Positions 25,792 through 33,904 of a DNA stretch of 64,000 nucleotides are shown in pieces. Below the pieces are notes generated by a model that saw nothing but the letters and a program-made list of their open reading frames with translations, did not search any database and was not told the origin of the DNA. Position 1 is the first letter of the stretch; the number at the start of each line of letters is the position of its first letter. The position numbers were made by a program, and so were the translations under genes. Location of the stretch: assembly GCF_001411495.1 (NCBI RefSeq), contig NZ_CP012982.1, forward strand, positions 2,852,001 to 2,916,000, written 5' to 3'. The DNA is from Burkholderia cepacia ATCC 25416. Its GTDB lineage: Bacteria > Pseudomonadota > Gammaproteobacteria > Burkholderiales > Burkholderiaceae.

Positions 25792-25807
25792 GCGTGAACA
25801 GGCCCTA
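25792..25807. repeat. Right copy of the inverted repeat; also the 3' arm of a possible hairpin
   Basis: GCGTGAACAGGCCCTA is the inverted counterpart of 24695-24710, with one mismatch. Its last seven bases (GGCCCTA, 25801-25807) can also pair with TAGGGCC at 25767-25773, which includes the stop codon of the beta-lactamase-like gene, so the repeat may also serve as a transcript end. Confidence 0.55.
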
Positions 25808-25913
25808 ACGCCTCGCGCCTCGCGCAAAACCGGCGTTTGGCTTATCGTGTCGGACAGCGCGCGCCGGAGCCGGCGCGCGGCCCTTTCGCGCCGTTTTTGC
25901 GTTTGCCTTCTTC

Positions 25914-26786
25914 ATGCACCGACTTCCGCCCCTGCACGCACTGCAGATCTTCTCGACGGTGGCCCGCCACCGCAGCTTCACCCGCGCGGCCGAGCAGCTG
26001 TGCGTCACGCAAGGGGCGGTGAGCCGGCAGATCCAGACGCTCGAGGCGCATTACGGCTTTCCGCTGTTCAAGCGGCATGCGAAGGGCCTCACGCTGACGG
26101 CGGAAGGCGAGCAGTTGCTGCCGGTCGTCAACGAGAGCTTTGCGCGGATCGAGGACATCTCGATGAAGCTCACGCGGCAGCGCACCGATCTCGCGCTGAA
26201 AGTGCCGACCTGCGTGATGCGCTGGATGCTGCCGCGCATCATGCGCTTCCAGGACGAGCATCCCGATCTCCACGTGCAGATCACGACCGCGTGGCAGCAC
26301 GTCGTCGATTTCTCGACCGAGCCGTTCGACGCGGCGATCGTCTACGGCACGTCGCCGGGCGCGGGCGTGTTCGCGCTGCCGCTGTTCGACGAGCGGCTGA
26401 CGCCCGTCTGCGCGCCCGAATTGCGGCAGACGTCGCCGCTCGACTCGGTCGGCGACCTGGTGCGTCACACGTTGCTGCATCCGACCCGCGACCATCGCGA
26501 CTGGCGCGCCTGGCTCGATTACGCGGGCGAGCGCGGCGTCGATCCCGCGCGCGGGCCGACGTTCGACACGCTCGATCTCGCGACGAACGCGGCGATGCAG
26601 GGCTTGGGCGTCGCGGTCGGCGACGTGACGCTCGTCGACGACGACGTCAGCGCGCGCCGGCTCGAACGACCGTTCGACCTCGTGCTCGAGACGGGCGCGC
26701 GCTACTTCTTCGTCTATCCCGAGAACATCGGCAACCAGCAGAAGATCCGCGCGTTCAGCGACTGGATCGCGCGCCACCGCGACTGA
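25914..26786 (+). CDS. LysR-type regulator of the GcvA/AmpR group
   Basis: The 290-residue protein starts MHRLPPLHALQIFSTVARHRSFTRAAEQLCVTQGAVSRQIQTLEAHYG, the N-terminus typical of GcvA, AmpR and PenR relatives, with effector domain features such as VPTCVMRWMLPRIMRFQDEHPDL. AmpR/PenR proteins sense muropeptides and control beta-lactamase. Here the gene lies downstream of, not divergent from, the beta-lactamase homologue, so direct control is not implied by layout. It is 144 bp after that gene. Confidence 0.88.
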   Translation: MHRLPPLHALQIFSTVARHRSFTRAAEQLCVTQGAVSRQIQTLEAHYGFPLFKRHAKGLTLTAEGEQLLPVVNESFARIEDISMKLTRQRTDLALKVPTCVMRWMLPRIMRFQDEHPDLHVQITTAWQHVVDFSTEPFDAAIVYGTSPGAGVFALPLFDERLTPVCAPELRQTSPLDSVGDLVRHTLLHPTRDHRDWRAWLDYAGERGVDPARGPTFDTLDLATNAAMQGLGVAVGDVTLVDDDVSARRLERPFDLVLETGARYFFVYPENIGNQQKIRAFSDWIARHRD

Positions 26787-26852
26787 GCGGCGCCGCGCGC
26801 GTTCACCGAACCGGCGTGCGGAACCCGCCGGGCGTCGCGCCGGCGAGCGGCT

Positions 26853-27188
26853 TCACTGGTATGTCACGACCGCGATCATCGGTGCGTGATTGTTGCCGGG
26901 ACGGCTCGGTAAAACGATTGCGCGCGAGGCCTGAGTAAAGGTCGTGGTCTTGATCGCCTGCTGGCTCGCCGCGTCGACGAACGCGATCTGGCCGGTTGCC
27001 GGGCGCGGACAGTCGGCGCGTACGCGCCCATTGGCGAGATCGGGCGTATCGAGCGCGAACGAGCAGGGCGGCTCGACGATCATGCCGGAGAAGTGGATGA
27101 TGCCGGACGCGCCGGCGGCGAAGGACGAGGAAGTGGCCAGAAGCGAGGCAGCCAGGGCGAACGAGGCGGCGATATGGCGGTGCTTCAT
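26853..27188 (-). CDS. Small type 1 fimbrial-like subunit (orphan)
   Basis: The 111-residue protein has a signal peptide (HIAASFALAASLLATSSSFA) and a short domain starting GIIHFSGMIVEPPCSFAL, the N-terminal pattern of FimA-type pilins, with a second Cys in RADCPRP. It is shorter than a normal pilin (about 150-180 residues) and has no chaperone, usher or other pilus gene nearby. GGAG precedes the ATG at 27188. It may be a free-standing periplasmic relative of fimbrial subunits, common as orphans in Burkholderia by recollection. Confidence 0.75.
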   Translation of the reverse strand: MKHRHIAASFALAASLLATSSSFAAGASGIIHFSGMIVEPPCSFALDTPDLANGRVRADCPRPATGQIAFVDAASQQAIKTTTFTQASRAIVLPSRPGNNHAPMIAVVTYQ

Positions 27189-27514
27189 GACAGGCTCCAT
27201 ATAGGAAGCGCGTCGCAGCGGGGCCGCTCGGGTGGCAGTCCGTCAACGCCGCGATGCTGTATGCGTAAACGGCAAAACCATTGGGCCTCTTGAATGAAAA
27301 AATCGAAATAATGACTATAGGCAAACGATTGCGAATTGCTTGAATCAATGTAGGCCGAATCTGCGCAATCGCAAGTCAGGGAAAAGCCGGGGGGATAAGA
27401 TCGAACGGCGAACGGTCGTCGCGACCGTTGTGCGGGCAACGGCCTTGCGCCGTCCGGAAAGCAAAACGCCGCTCGTCTCGAGCGGCGTTTTGCGTTGGGG
27501 CGAAGATGCGCCGT
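27189..27514. other. Intergenic region with AT-rich promoter zone
   Basis: About 27290-27360 is distinctly AT-rich relative to its surroundings and lies upstream of the fimbrial-like gene, as expected for its promoter. The rest contains the terminator hairpin of the GlsB-type gene. I see no further gene. Confidence 0.45.
27461..27493 (-). terminator. Rho-independent terminator of the GlsB-type gene
   Basis: A perfect 15-bp stem (arms 27461-27475 and 27479-27493) with a 3-nt loop is flanked by AAAA/TTTT in the arms and followed on the minus strand by GCTTTCC. It begins 22 bp after the stop at 27515. The symmetrical A/T ends may let it work on both strands. Confidence 0.85.
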
Positions 27515-27769
27515 TCAGTTCATGCGCTTGCGTACCGCGCCGACGATCACGAGCAGCACGATCGCGCCGACGATCGACGCGATCCAGCCCGCGCCCTGGC
27601 CCGGCGAGTACCAGCCGGCGGCGCGGCCGACGTAGCCGGCGATCAGCGAGCCGACGATGCCGAGCACGGCGGTCATCAGGATGCCCATCTTGTCGTCGCC
27701 GGGCTTGAGCGCGCGGGCGAGGAGGCCGACGATGAGCCCGACGACCAGGGTTTCGATGAATTGCAGCAT
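27515..27769 (-). CDS. GlsB/YeaQ/YmgE-family stress-associated membrane protein
   Basis: The 84-residue protein has three hydrophobic segments with the family pattern FIETLVVGLIVGLLARALKPGDDKMG, TAVLGIVGSLIAGYVGRAAGW and GWIASIVGAIVLLVIVGAV. Such proteins are also annotated as transglycosylase-associated and are often stress-induced; their molecular role is not settled. GGGAGG lies ahead of the ATG. It is monocistronic, ending in a strong terminator. Confidence 0.9.
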   Translation of the reverse strand: MLQFIETLVVGLIVGLLARALKPGDDKMGILMTAVLGIVGSLIAGYVGRAAGWYSPGQGAGWIASIVGAIVLLVIVGAVRKRMN

Positions 27770-27898
27770 GAACGCCTCCCTATTGCGGTTGAGCTGTTGA
27801 CGAAACGAAGTTGACCCGTGCGGCGCACAAGGGTTCCATGCGGCGGCAAGCCGGCGCGTGGCGTGCCGAGTATCGCATGGCGGCGCGACGTGCGGATG

Positions 27899-28675
27899 TC
27901 ACGCGGCCGGCGCGCCCGGCGCAGGCTCGAGACGACGATAGCCTTCGGTTGCATTCAGCAGCGTGCGCGTATAGTCGCGCGCCACCTGCCCGGCGCGCAC
28001 GTCCTCGATCCGGAGCTGCTCGACGATCTCGCCCTGCTGCATCACGGCGACGCGCTGGCACAGGAAGCCGATCACCGCGAGGTTGTGGCTGACGAGGATC
28101 ATCGTCAGGTTGCGTTCGCGATGCAGGCGGCGCAGCAGGTTCAGGATCTCGGCCTGCACCGACACGTCGAGCGCGGACGTCGGTTCGTCGAGCAGCAGCA
28201 CGCGCGGCTCGACGATCAGCGCGCGCGCGATCGCGACGCGCTGCCGCTGGCCGCCCGACAACTGGTGCGGATAACGAAACCGGAACGCGGGGCCGAGGCC
28301 GACCTCGGACAGCGCGCGGGCGATGCGCGCATCGGTGTCGCTCATGCCGTGGATCGACAGCGGTTCGCGCAGCGTCTGGTCGACCGTGAAGCGCGGATGC
28401 AGCGACGCGTACGGGTCCTGGAACACCATCTGGACGTGGCGGCGAAACGCACGATCGGGCGTGCCGCCGACCGGCCGGCCGTCGATCGACAGGCTGCCGG
28501 ACGCGAGCGGCACGAGGCCCGTCAGCGCGCGCAGCAGCGTCGACTTGCCGGAACCCGATTCGCCGACGAGCCCGAACACCTCGCCGTCGCGCACCGCGAA
28601 GCTCGCGTCGCGCACGGCGTCGACGTGACCCGTGCGGGTCGGGAAACGGATCGATGCGTGATCGACGTCGATCAT
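27899..28675 (-). CDS. ddpF: Dipeptide ABC transporter ATPase, DppF/DdpF type
   Basis: The 258-residue ATPase shows Walker A GESGSGKST, Q-loop FQDPYASLHPR, signature LSGGQRQRVAIARAL, Walker B VLLLDEPTSALD and switch His in LVSHNLAV. It is the second ATPase of a peptide importer and shares a 4-bp ATGA overlap with the DdpD-type gene. As the last gene of the operon that starts with RpiR and the D-Ala-D-Ala dipeptidase, it should energise uptake of D-alanyl dipeptides. Confidence 0.92.
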   Translation of the reverse strand: MIDVDHASIRFPTRTGHVDAVRDASFAVRDGEVFGLVGESGSGKSTLLRALTGLVPLASGSLSIDGRPVGGTPDRAFRRHVQMVFQDPYASLHPRFTVDQTLREPLSIHGMSDTDARIARALSEVGLGPAFRFRYPHQLSGGQRQRVAIARALIVEPRVLLLDEPTSALDVSVQAEILNLLRRLHRERNLTMILVSHNLAVIGFLCQRVAVMQQGEIVEQLRIEDVRAGQVARDYTRTLLNATEGYRRLEPAPGAPAA

Positions 28676-29586
28676 CGTGCGGCCTCCTGTCGATCGGCGG
28701 GCGTGCCGGCGGGCGGCGCGGGTTCGAGCCACGCCGGATCGCGCCGCAGCACGGGCAGTTCGTCCGGCGGGTTCGCGAGCGGCGGGTTCGCCGCGAGCAG
28801 CCCGCGCGTATAGGGATGGGAAGCGTTGCGCAGGTCGCGCGCGGCGCAGGTTTCGACCACGCGGCCCGCGTACATCACCGCGACGCGATCGCAGAACGAC
28901 ATCACGAGCGGCAGGTCGTGGCTGATGAACATCAGGCCCGTGTCGTGGCGCGCGATCATCGCGTCGAGCACCGCGAGCACCTGCATCGACACGGCGACGT
29001 CGAGCGCGGAGGTCGGCTCGTCGGCGATCAGCAGGCGCGGGCCGGTCGACACCATCATCGCGATCATCACGCGCTGGCCCATGCCGCCCGACAGCTCGTG
29101 CGGATACGCATCGGCGACGCGCGCCGGGTCGCGGATCTGCACGGCCGCGAGTGCATCGACGATCCGCTCGCGCAGCGCGCGGCCGCGCAGCCCGGGTTCG
29201 TGCAGCCGGAACGCTTCGCCCATCTGCTTGGCGACCGTCATCACCGGGTTCAGCGAATATTTCGGGTCCTGCAGGATCATGCCCATCTGGCTGCCGCACA
29301 GCCGCCGGCGTTCGCGCGGCGACATCGCGAGCAGGTCGTGGCCCGCGAAGCGCATCGTGCGCGCCGACCAGCGCGCGGCGTCGGGCAGCAGGCCGAGCAG
29401 CGCGCGGCCCGTCAGCGATTTGCCGGAGCCCGATTCGCCGACGATGCCGAGGCGTTCGCCGGGCGCGAGCGTCAGCGACAGGTCGCGCACGGCATCGGTG
29501 ACGGTGCCGTCGTGCCCGCGAAAGCCGATCTTCAGGCCGTCGATCTCGCACAGCGGCGCGGGCGTGGGGGCGGGGTTCATCGGCAT
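28672..29586 (-). CDS. ddpD: Dipeptide ABC transporter ATPase, DppD/DdpD type
   Basis: The 304-residue ATPase has Walker A GESGSGKSL, FQDP-like ILQDPKYSLNPV, signature LSGGMGQRVMIAMM, Walker B LLIADEPTSALD and the C-terminal oligopeptide-transporter extension (HPYTRGLLAANPPLANPPDELP). The ATG at 29586 follows GGAGCG and lies just past the stop of the permease gene at 29588. A start 30 bp upstream inside the permease gene is less likely. Confidence 0.92.
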   Translation of the reverse strand: MPMNPAPTPAPLCEIDGLKIGFRGHDGTVTDAVRDLSLTLAPGERLGIVGESGSGKSLTGRALLGLLPDAARWSARTMRFAGHDLLAMSPRERRRLCGSQMGMILQDPKYSLNPVMTVAKQMGEAFRLHEPGLRGRALRERIVDALAAVQIRDPARVADAYPHELSGGMGQRVMIAMMVSTGPRLLIADEPTSALDVAVSMQVLAVLDAMIARHDTGLMFISHDLPLVMSFCDRVAVMYAGRVVETCAARDLRNASHPYTRGLLAANPPLANPPDELPVLRRDPAWLEPAPPAGTPADRQEAAR

Positions 29587-29587
29587 G

Positions 29588-30502
29588 TCACGCTCCATGG
29601 CGGGGATCGAAGACATCGCGCAGCCCGTCGCCGAGCAGGTTGAACGCGAGGCTCACGAGCAGGATCGCGCAGCCGGGCAGCGTCGCGACCCACCACGCGT
29701 CGAGCAGCACGTTGCGGCCCGACGCGACCATGAAGCCCCACTCGGGGCTCGGCGGCTGTGCGCCGAGGCCGAGGAAGCCGAGGCCCGCGACGGTCAGGAT
29801 GATGCCGGCCATGTCGAGCGTCGCGCGCACGATCACCGACGACATGCACAGCGGCACGATGTAGCGCAGCAGGATGCGCGGGCCCGACGCGCCCTGCAGG
29901 CGGGCGGCGTGGATGAAGTCGGCCTGCGCGATGCGGATCGTCTCCGCGCGCGCGAGCCGCGCATATGCGGGCCACGCGGTGATCGAGATCGCGACGACCG
30001 CGTTGATCACGCCGGGCCCGAGCGCGGCCGCGAATGCGAGCGCGAGCACGATCTTCGGGAACGCGAGCGCGATGTCGGTGATGCGCATCAGCACGCTGTC
30101 GACGAAGCCGCCGCAATAGCCGGCCGTCGTGCCGATCGCGAGGCCGATCGGCACGACGATCACGACGACGAGCAGCGCAATGCCGAGCGTGAGGCGCGAA
30201 CCGGCGATCAGCCGCGAAAGGATGTCGCGGCCGAGCTGGTCGGTGCCGAGCCAGTGCGACGGCGAGCCGGGCGGCAGCAGCCGGTCGGACAGCACCTGGC
30301 GCAGCGGATCGTGCGGCATGATCAGCGGGCCGACGATCGCGACGACGATCAGCGCGACGAGGATCGCGAGCCCGAACAGGTTGAGCGGGTTGCCGGCGAA
30401 ACGGCGCCAGCGGCGATACGCGAGGCCGAGTGCGGCCTGCGAACGCGAGGCGGGTGCGTCGGACAGCAGCCACGCGCGCAGCGTGAGACGCTCGGCGTTC
30501 AT
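29588..30502 (-). CDS. ddpC: Dipeptide ABC transporter permease, DppC/DdpC type
   Basis: The 304-residue permease contains the family N-terminal cytoplasmic segment and first helix, then HWLGTDQLGRDILSRLIAGSRLTL and the EAA-loop region AARLQGASGPRILLRYIVPLC. DppC-type proteins pair with a DppB-type partner, here the next gene upstream. ATG 30502 gives the standard N-terminus. The 67-bp gap to the DdpB stop is short enough for one transcript. Confidence 0.92.
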   Translation of the reverse strand: MNAERLTLRAWLLSDAPASRSQAALGLAYRRWRRFAGNPLNLFGLAILVALIVVAIVGPLIMPHDPLRQVLSDRLLPPGSPSHWLGTDQLGRDILSRLIAGSRLTLGIALLVVVIVVPIGLAIGTTAGYCGGFVDSVLMRITDIALAFPKIVLALAFAAALGPGVINAVVAISITAWPAYARLARAETIRIAQADFIHAARLQGASGPRILLRYIVPLCMSSVIVRATLDMAGIILTVAGLGFLGLGAQPPSPEWGFMVASGRNVLLDAWWVATLPGCAILLVSLAFNLLGDGLRDVFDPRHGA

Positions 30503-30569
30503 GGTTGGACGACCTTCGGCATGGGCGATGAAAGAAGCAGGGTGGAAGCGGTCATGTCGTGTCGGCGCC

Positions 30570-31640
30570 TCAGCGCGCACGCGGATCGAACACGCGGTAC
30601 AGCGCGTCGGTCAGCAGGTTGACGGTGATGAACATCGCGCCGATCACGAGCGTCGCGCCGAGCACCGCGTTCATGTCGGCGTTCAGCAGCGCGCCGGTCA
30701 GGTACGAGCCGAGCCCCGGCCACGCGAACACGATCTCGGTCAGCACCGAGCCTTCGAGCAGGTTGCTGTACGTGAGCGCGATCACGGTGAGCAGCGGCAC
30801 CGCGATGTTGCCGAACGCATGCCGCCAGATCACGCGGCGCTCCGGCAAGCCCTTCGCGCGCGCGGTGACGATGTATTCCTGGCTCAACTGGTCGAGCATG
30901 AACGAGCGCGTCATGCGGCTGAGATACGCGACCGAGTAGTAGCCGAGGATCGCGGCCGGCAGCGCGATGTGCGACACCGCGTTGCGGAACACGTCCCATT
31001 CGCCCGCGAGCGCCGCGTCGATCAGCAGGCTGCCGGTGCGCGGATCGACCATCCCGTCGTACACGGGATCGAGCCGGCCCGGCCCGCCGACCCAGTGCAG
31101 CCGCGCATAGAACAGCAGCAGCCCCATCAGCCCGAGCCAGAACACCGGCACCGAATTGCCGATCAGCCCGACGAAGCGCGCGATATGATCGATCGGACGG
31201 TTGTGCTTCACGGCAGCCGCGACGCCGAGCGGCACGCCGATCGCGATGCCGATCAGCGTCGCGATCGTCGCCAGTTCGAGCGTGGCCGGGAATACGCGCT
31301 TGATGTCGTCGAGCACGGGGTTTGCGGTCAGCAGCGACATGCCGAGATGGCCGTGCAGTACATCGCGCGCATAGATCAGGAATTGCGTGACGAGCGGCTT
31401 GTCGAGCCCGAGCGCGATGCGTTCGGCCGCATATGCCTCGGCCGACGCACGATCGCCGAGGATCGCGAGCACGGGGTCGATCGGCACCTTGCGGCCGATC
31501 ACGAACGTCAGCGCGAGCAGCCCCGCGAACGTGACGGCGAGCGTGAGCGTCCAGCGCAGCACGCGCAGTGCCCAGCGCACGGCCGGGCGCCGCGCGGGCA
31601 GCGTGCGCAGGGCTTCGAGGGAGGAGGCGGGAGTCGACAT
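30570..31640 (-). CDS. ddpB: Dipeptide ABC transporter permease, DppB/DdpB type
   Basis: The 356-residue permease has the DppB pattern: an N-terminal helix, a periplasmic region (VPIDPVLAILGDRAS), LGMSLLTANPVLDDIKRVFPATLELA, and the EAA loop in TARAKGLPERRVIWRHAFGNIAVPLLTVIAL. It begins 10 bp after the binding-protein stop and forms the channel with the DdpC-type protein. Confidence 0.92.
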   Translation of the reverse strand: MSTPASSLEALRTLPARRPAVRWALRVLRWTLTLAVTFAGLLALTFVIGRKVPIDPVLAILGDRASAEAYAAERIALGLDKPLVTQFLIYARDVLHGHLGMSLLTANPVLDDIKRVFPATLELATIATLIGIAIGVPLGVAAAVKHNRPIDHIARFVGLIGNSVPVFWLGLMGLLLFYARLHWVGGPGRLDPVYDGMVDPRTGSLLIDAALAGEWDVFRNAVSHIALPAAILGYYSVAYLSRMTRSFMLDQLSQEYIVTARAKGLPERRVIWRHAFGNIAVPLLTVIALTYSNLLEGSVLTEIVFAWPGLGSYLTGALLNADMNAVLGATLVIGAMFITVNLLTDALYRVFDPRAR

Positions 31641-31650
31641 GCGGTGAATC

Positions 31651-33252
31651 TTATTGCTTCTTCAGGTTGCGGTACGACACGAGATCGTTGATCGGTCCGA
31701 CTTCGAGCCCGCTCACGCCGGGCCGCGTCGCGACCTGCGCGACTTTCTCGAACATGATCACGAACGGCGAGCGCGCGAGCATCTCCTTCTGCATCGCCTG
31801 ATACCGTTGCGCGCGTTTCGCGGCGGTCGGCTCGGCGAGCGCGGCGTCGGTTTCCTTCGTCAGTTGCGGAATGTCCCAGCTGTTGCGCCAGGCCAGCATT
31901 TTATAGCTCGACTTGTCGGAATTGTCGGGGTTCCACGCAAAACCCTGCGCGTTGCTGTGCGGATCGATGTAGTCGGCCGACCATTCGCCGATGTAGATGT
32001 CGTGCTGGCGCGCGCGGTATTTCGCGAGCGTCTGCTTGTTGTCGCCGGGGATCAGCTGCACCTTGATGCCCGCCTGCGCGAAGTTCGCCTGCACGGCCTG
32101 CGCGATTTCGGTGTACGGATAATCGTTGCGCACGTCCATCGTCACCGAGAACCCGTTCGGCACGCCGGCCTTCGCGAGCAGCGCCTTCGCCTTCGCGACG
32201 TCGAGCCGGTACGGGTTCGCGTTCAGCGTGCCGAGGAAACCTTCGGGCAGGAAGGTCTGGTGGACCTTGTAGGTCGTCTTCACCACGTTGCCCTGGATGC
32301 CCGCATAGTCGACGAGCCACTTCAGCGCTTCCTGCACGTCGGGCTTCGCGAGCGTCGCATTCTTCGTGTTCAGGCCGAGATACAGCAGCGTCGCCTGCGG
32401 CGATGCCGACACCTTCGCCTTGCCGGATTTCACGACCGACGCCAGATCGTCGGGGCTCAGGTCGCGTGCCGCATCGACGTCGCCGTTCTCCAGCAGCAGG
32501 CGCTGGCTCGCGGCTTCGGGCACGTGGCGCAGCACGATGCGCTTCATCGCGAGCGGCAGCCGGTAGCCGTCGAAGCGCTGCAGCACGACGCTGTCGCCGG
32601 CGGTCCACTTGACCAGCCTGTACGCGCCGGAGCCGGCCTCGTTGGTCTTCAGCCACGCGTTGCCGAAGTCGCTGCCCTGCTGGTGCGACAGCAGCAGCTT
32701 CCTGTCGAGCACCGAGGCGGGCCAGGAGCCCAGCACGTTCAGGACGAAGGTCGGCGCGTACTTCTGGTCGGTCGTGACCGACACCGTCAGGTCGTCGAGC
32801 TTCTTCACGTTGGCGACGACGTTCGCCTTCGTGAGCCCGATGCCGGTCAGCACGGCCGCGGGCCCCTTGTCGAGCAGCACCGCGCGCTGGATCGACCACG
32901 CGACGTCGTCGGCCGTCAGCGGGTTGCCCGAGTGGAACTTGAGGCCGGGGCGCAGCTTGAACGTATAGGTCAGCCCGTCGGTGCTCACCGTCCACGACTG
33001 CGCGACGTCGCCGTTGAATTTCGACGGATCGCGCAGGTCGACGCGCACGAGCCGGTCGTACGTGTTCGCGACGTATTCCTCCGGCACCAGCTCGTAGACC
33101 TCGCCCGGGTCCAGCGTCGTGAATTCGTCGAGCAGCGTGGCCATCACGAACATGTCCTTCGGCGTCTCCGCATGCGCGGCGGACAGCGGAACGGCGGCGA
33201 GAACGGATGCGGCGGCCAGCGCCGCGACGAGCCGGGATGTCAGGGGTTTCAT
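31651..33252 (-). CDS. ddpA: Periplasmic dipeptide-binding protein, DdpA type
   Basis: The 533-residue protein has a signal peptide (LVAALAAASVLAAVPLSAAHA) and the family 5 binding-protein fold: FTTLDPGEVYELVPEEYVANTYDRLVR, a LRPGLKFHSGNPLTADDVAWSI cluster and a C-terminal AFAWNPDNSDKSSYKMLAWRN region. It selects the peptide substrate for DdpBCDF. A close paralogue is encoded about 10 kb away at 41726-43315. D-Ala-D-Ala or similar is inferred from the adjacent dipeptidase. Confidence 0.92.
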   Translation of the reverse strand: MKPLTSRLVAALAAASVLAAVPLSAAHAETPKDMFVMATLLDEFTTLDPGEVYELVPEEYVANTYDRLVRVDLRDPSKFNGDVAQSWTVSTDGLTYTFKLRPGLKFHSGNPLTADDVAWSIQRAVLLDKGPAAVLTGIGLTKANVVANVKKLDDLTVSVTTDQKYAPTFVLNVLGSWPASVLDRKLLLSHQQGSDFGNAWLKTNEAGSGAYRLVKWTAGDSVVLQRFDGYRLPLAMKRIVLRHVPEAASQRLLLENGDVDAARDLSPDDLASVVKSGKAKVSASPQATLLYLGLNTKNATLAKPDVQEALKWLVDYAGIQGNVVKTTYKVHQTFLPEGFLGTLNANPYRLDVAKAKALLAKAGVPNGFSVTMDVRNDYPYTEIAQAVQANFAQAGIKVQLIPGDNKQTLAKYRARQHDIYIGEWSADYIDPHSNAQGFAWNPDNSDKSSYKMLAWRNSWDIPQLTKETDAALAEPTAAKRAQRYQAMQKEMLARSPFVIMFEKVAQVATRPGVSGLEVGPINDLVSYRNLKKQ

Positions 33253-33313
33253 CTGCGCTCCATGTGTCGTTGAAGTCGTTGAACGTGAACGGTGGGGAGA
33301 ATGCGTCGGGCCG

Positions 33314-33877
33314 TCACATCAGGCGCCACGGGCCGCTTGCCGCATTGTCGATCTGGGGCAGCGCATGCGAGCCGGGCAGTTCGTAGTGCCACCATTCGCT
33401 GTCGATGTGCGCGAAGCCGGCCGCGTGCATCACGCCGAGCAGCAGCAGGCGGTTGCGCTGCACGGCTTCGGGCAGCCCCGCGTGGAAGTGGCCGGATGCG
33501 GCGACCATCTCGTCGAAGCCGGTGCCCATGTCGAGCGGCTCGCCATCCGCGCCGACGAGCGTCAGGTCGAGCGCGGTGCCGCGGCTGTGATTCGAGCCGC
33601 GGCCGAGATCGGCGACGAAGTTCGGGTCGGGCAGGAAATCCCACAGCACCTGCTGCGCCTGCGGCGGCCGGTACGCATCGTAGATGCGCAGCGTGAAGCC
33701 GGCCTGCGCGGCGACGTTCACCGCGCGGCGCAACGCGGCCTCGGCCGGCGCCAGCAGCAGGCAGTGCGCGCGGCGGTAGATCGGCTTGCCGGTCAGGTTG
33801 CGGTCGGTCGCGTAGACGAGGTCGATGTCGACGCGATGGGTGGCGGGCGTGATTTCGACGAGGCGGTGGTCGTTCAT
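33314..33877 (-). CDS. ddpX: D-Ala-D-Ala dipeptidase, DdpX/VanX family
   Basis: The 187-residue enzyme has the VanX zinc site: His97 and Asp104 in SNHSRGTALD, Glu161 as catalytic base and His164 in SEWWHYE, plus Arg70 in YDAYRPP. The family is a zinc D,D-dipeptidase cleaving D-Ala-D-Ala to free D-alanine. There is no signal peptide, so it acts in the cytoplasm on imported dipeptide, as in the E. coli ddp operon. It lies between the RpiR gene (27 bp upstream) and ddpA (61 bp downstream). No vanH/vanA partners are present, so it is nutritional rather than a glycopeptide resistance gene. Confidence 0.93.
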   Translation of the reverse strand: MNDHRLVEITPATHRVDIDLVYATDRNLTGKPIYRRAHCLLLAPAEAALRRAVNVAAQAGFTLRIYDAYRPPQAQQVLWDFLPDPNFVADLGRGSNHSRGTALDLTLVGADGEPLDMGTGFDEMVAASGHFHAGLPEAVQRNRLLLLGVMHAAGFAHIDSEWWHYELPGSHALPQIDNAASGPWRLM

Positions 33878-33904
33878 TGGCGGTTCGGGTTCGGTCGGGC
33901 TCGC

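Noticed and set aside
24695..25807. Insertion sequence or transposon
   Set aside because: Only the inverted ends are seen; there is no transposase frame and no visible target duplication, so it is reported as a repeat pair only.
33314..33877. Vancomycin resistance (vanX) gene
   Set aside because: The catalytic motifs match, but there are no vanH or vanA ligase partners, the host looks Gram-negative, and the neighbours are a dipeptide importer, so a nutritional ddpX role is far more likely.
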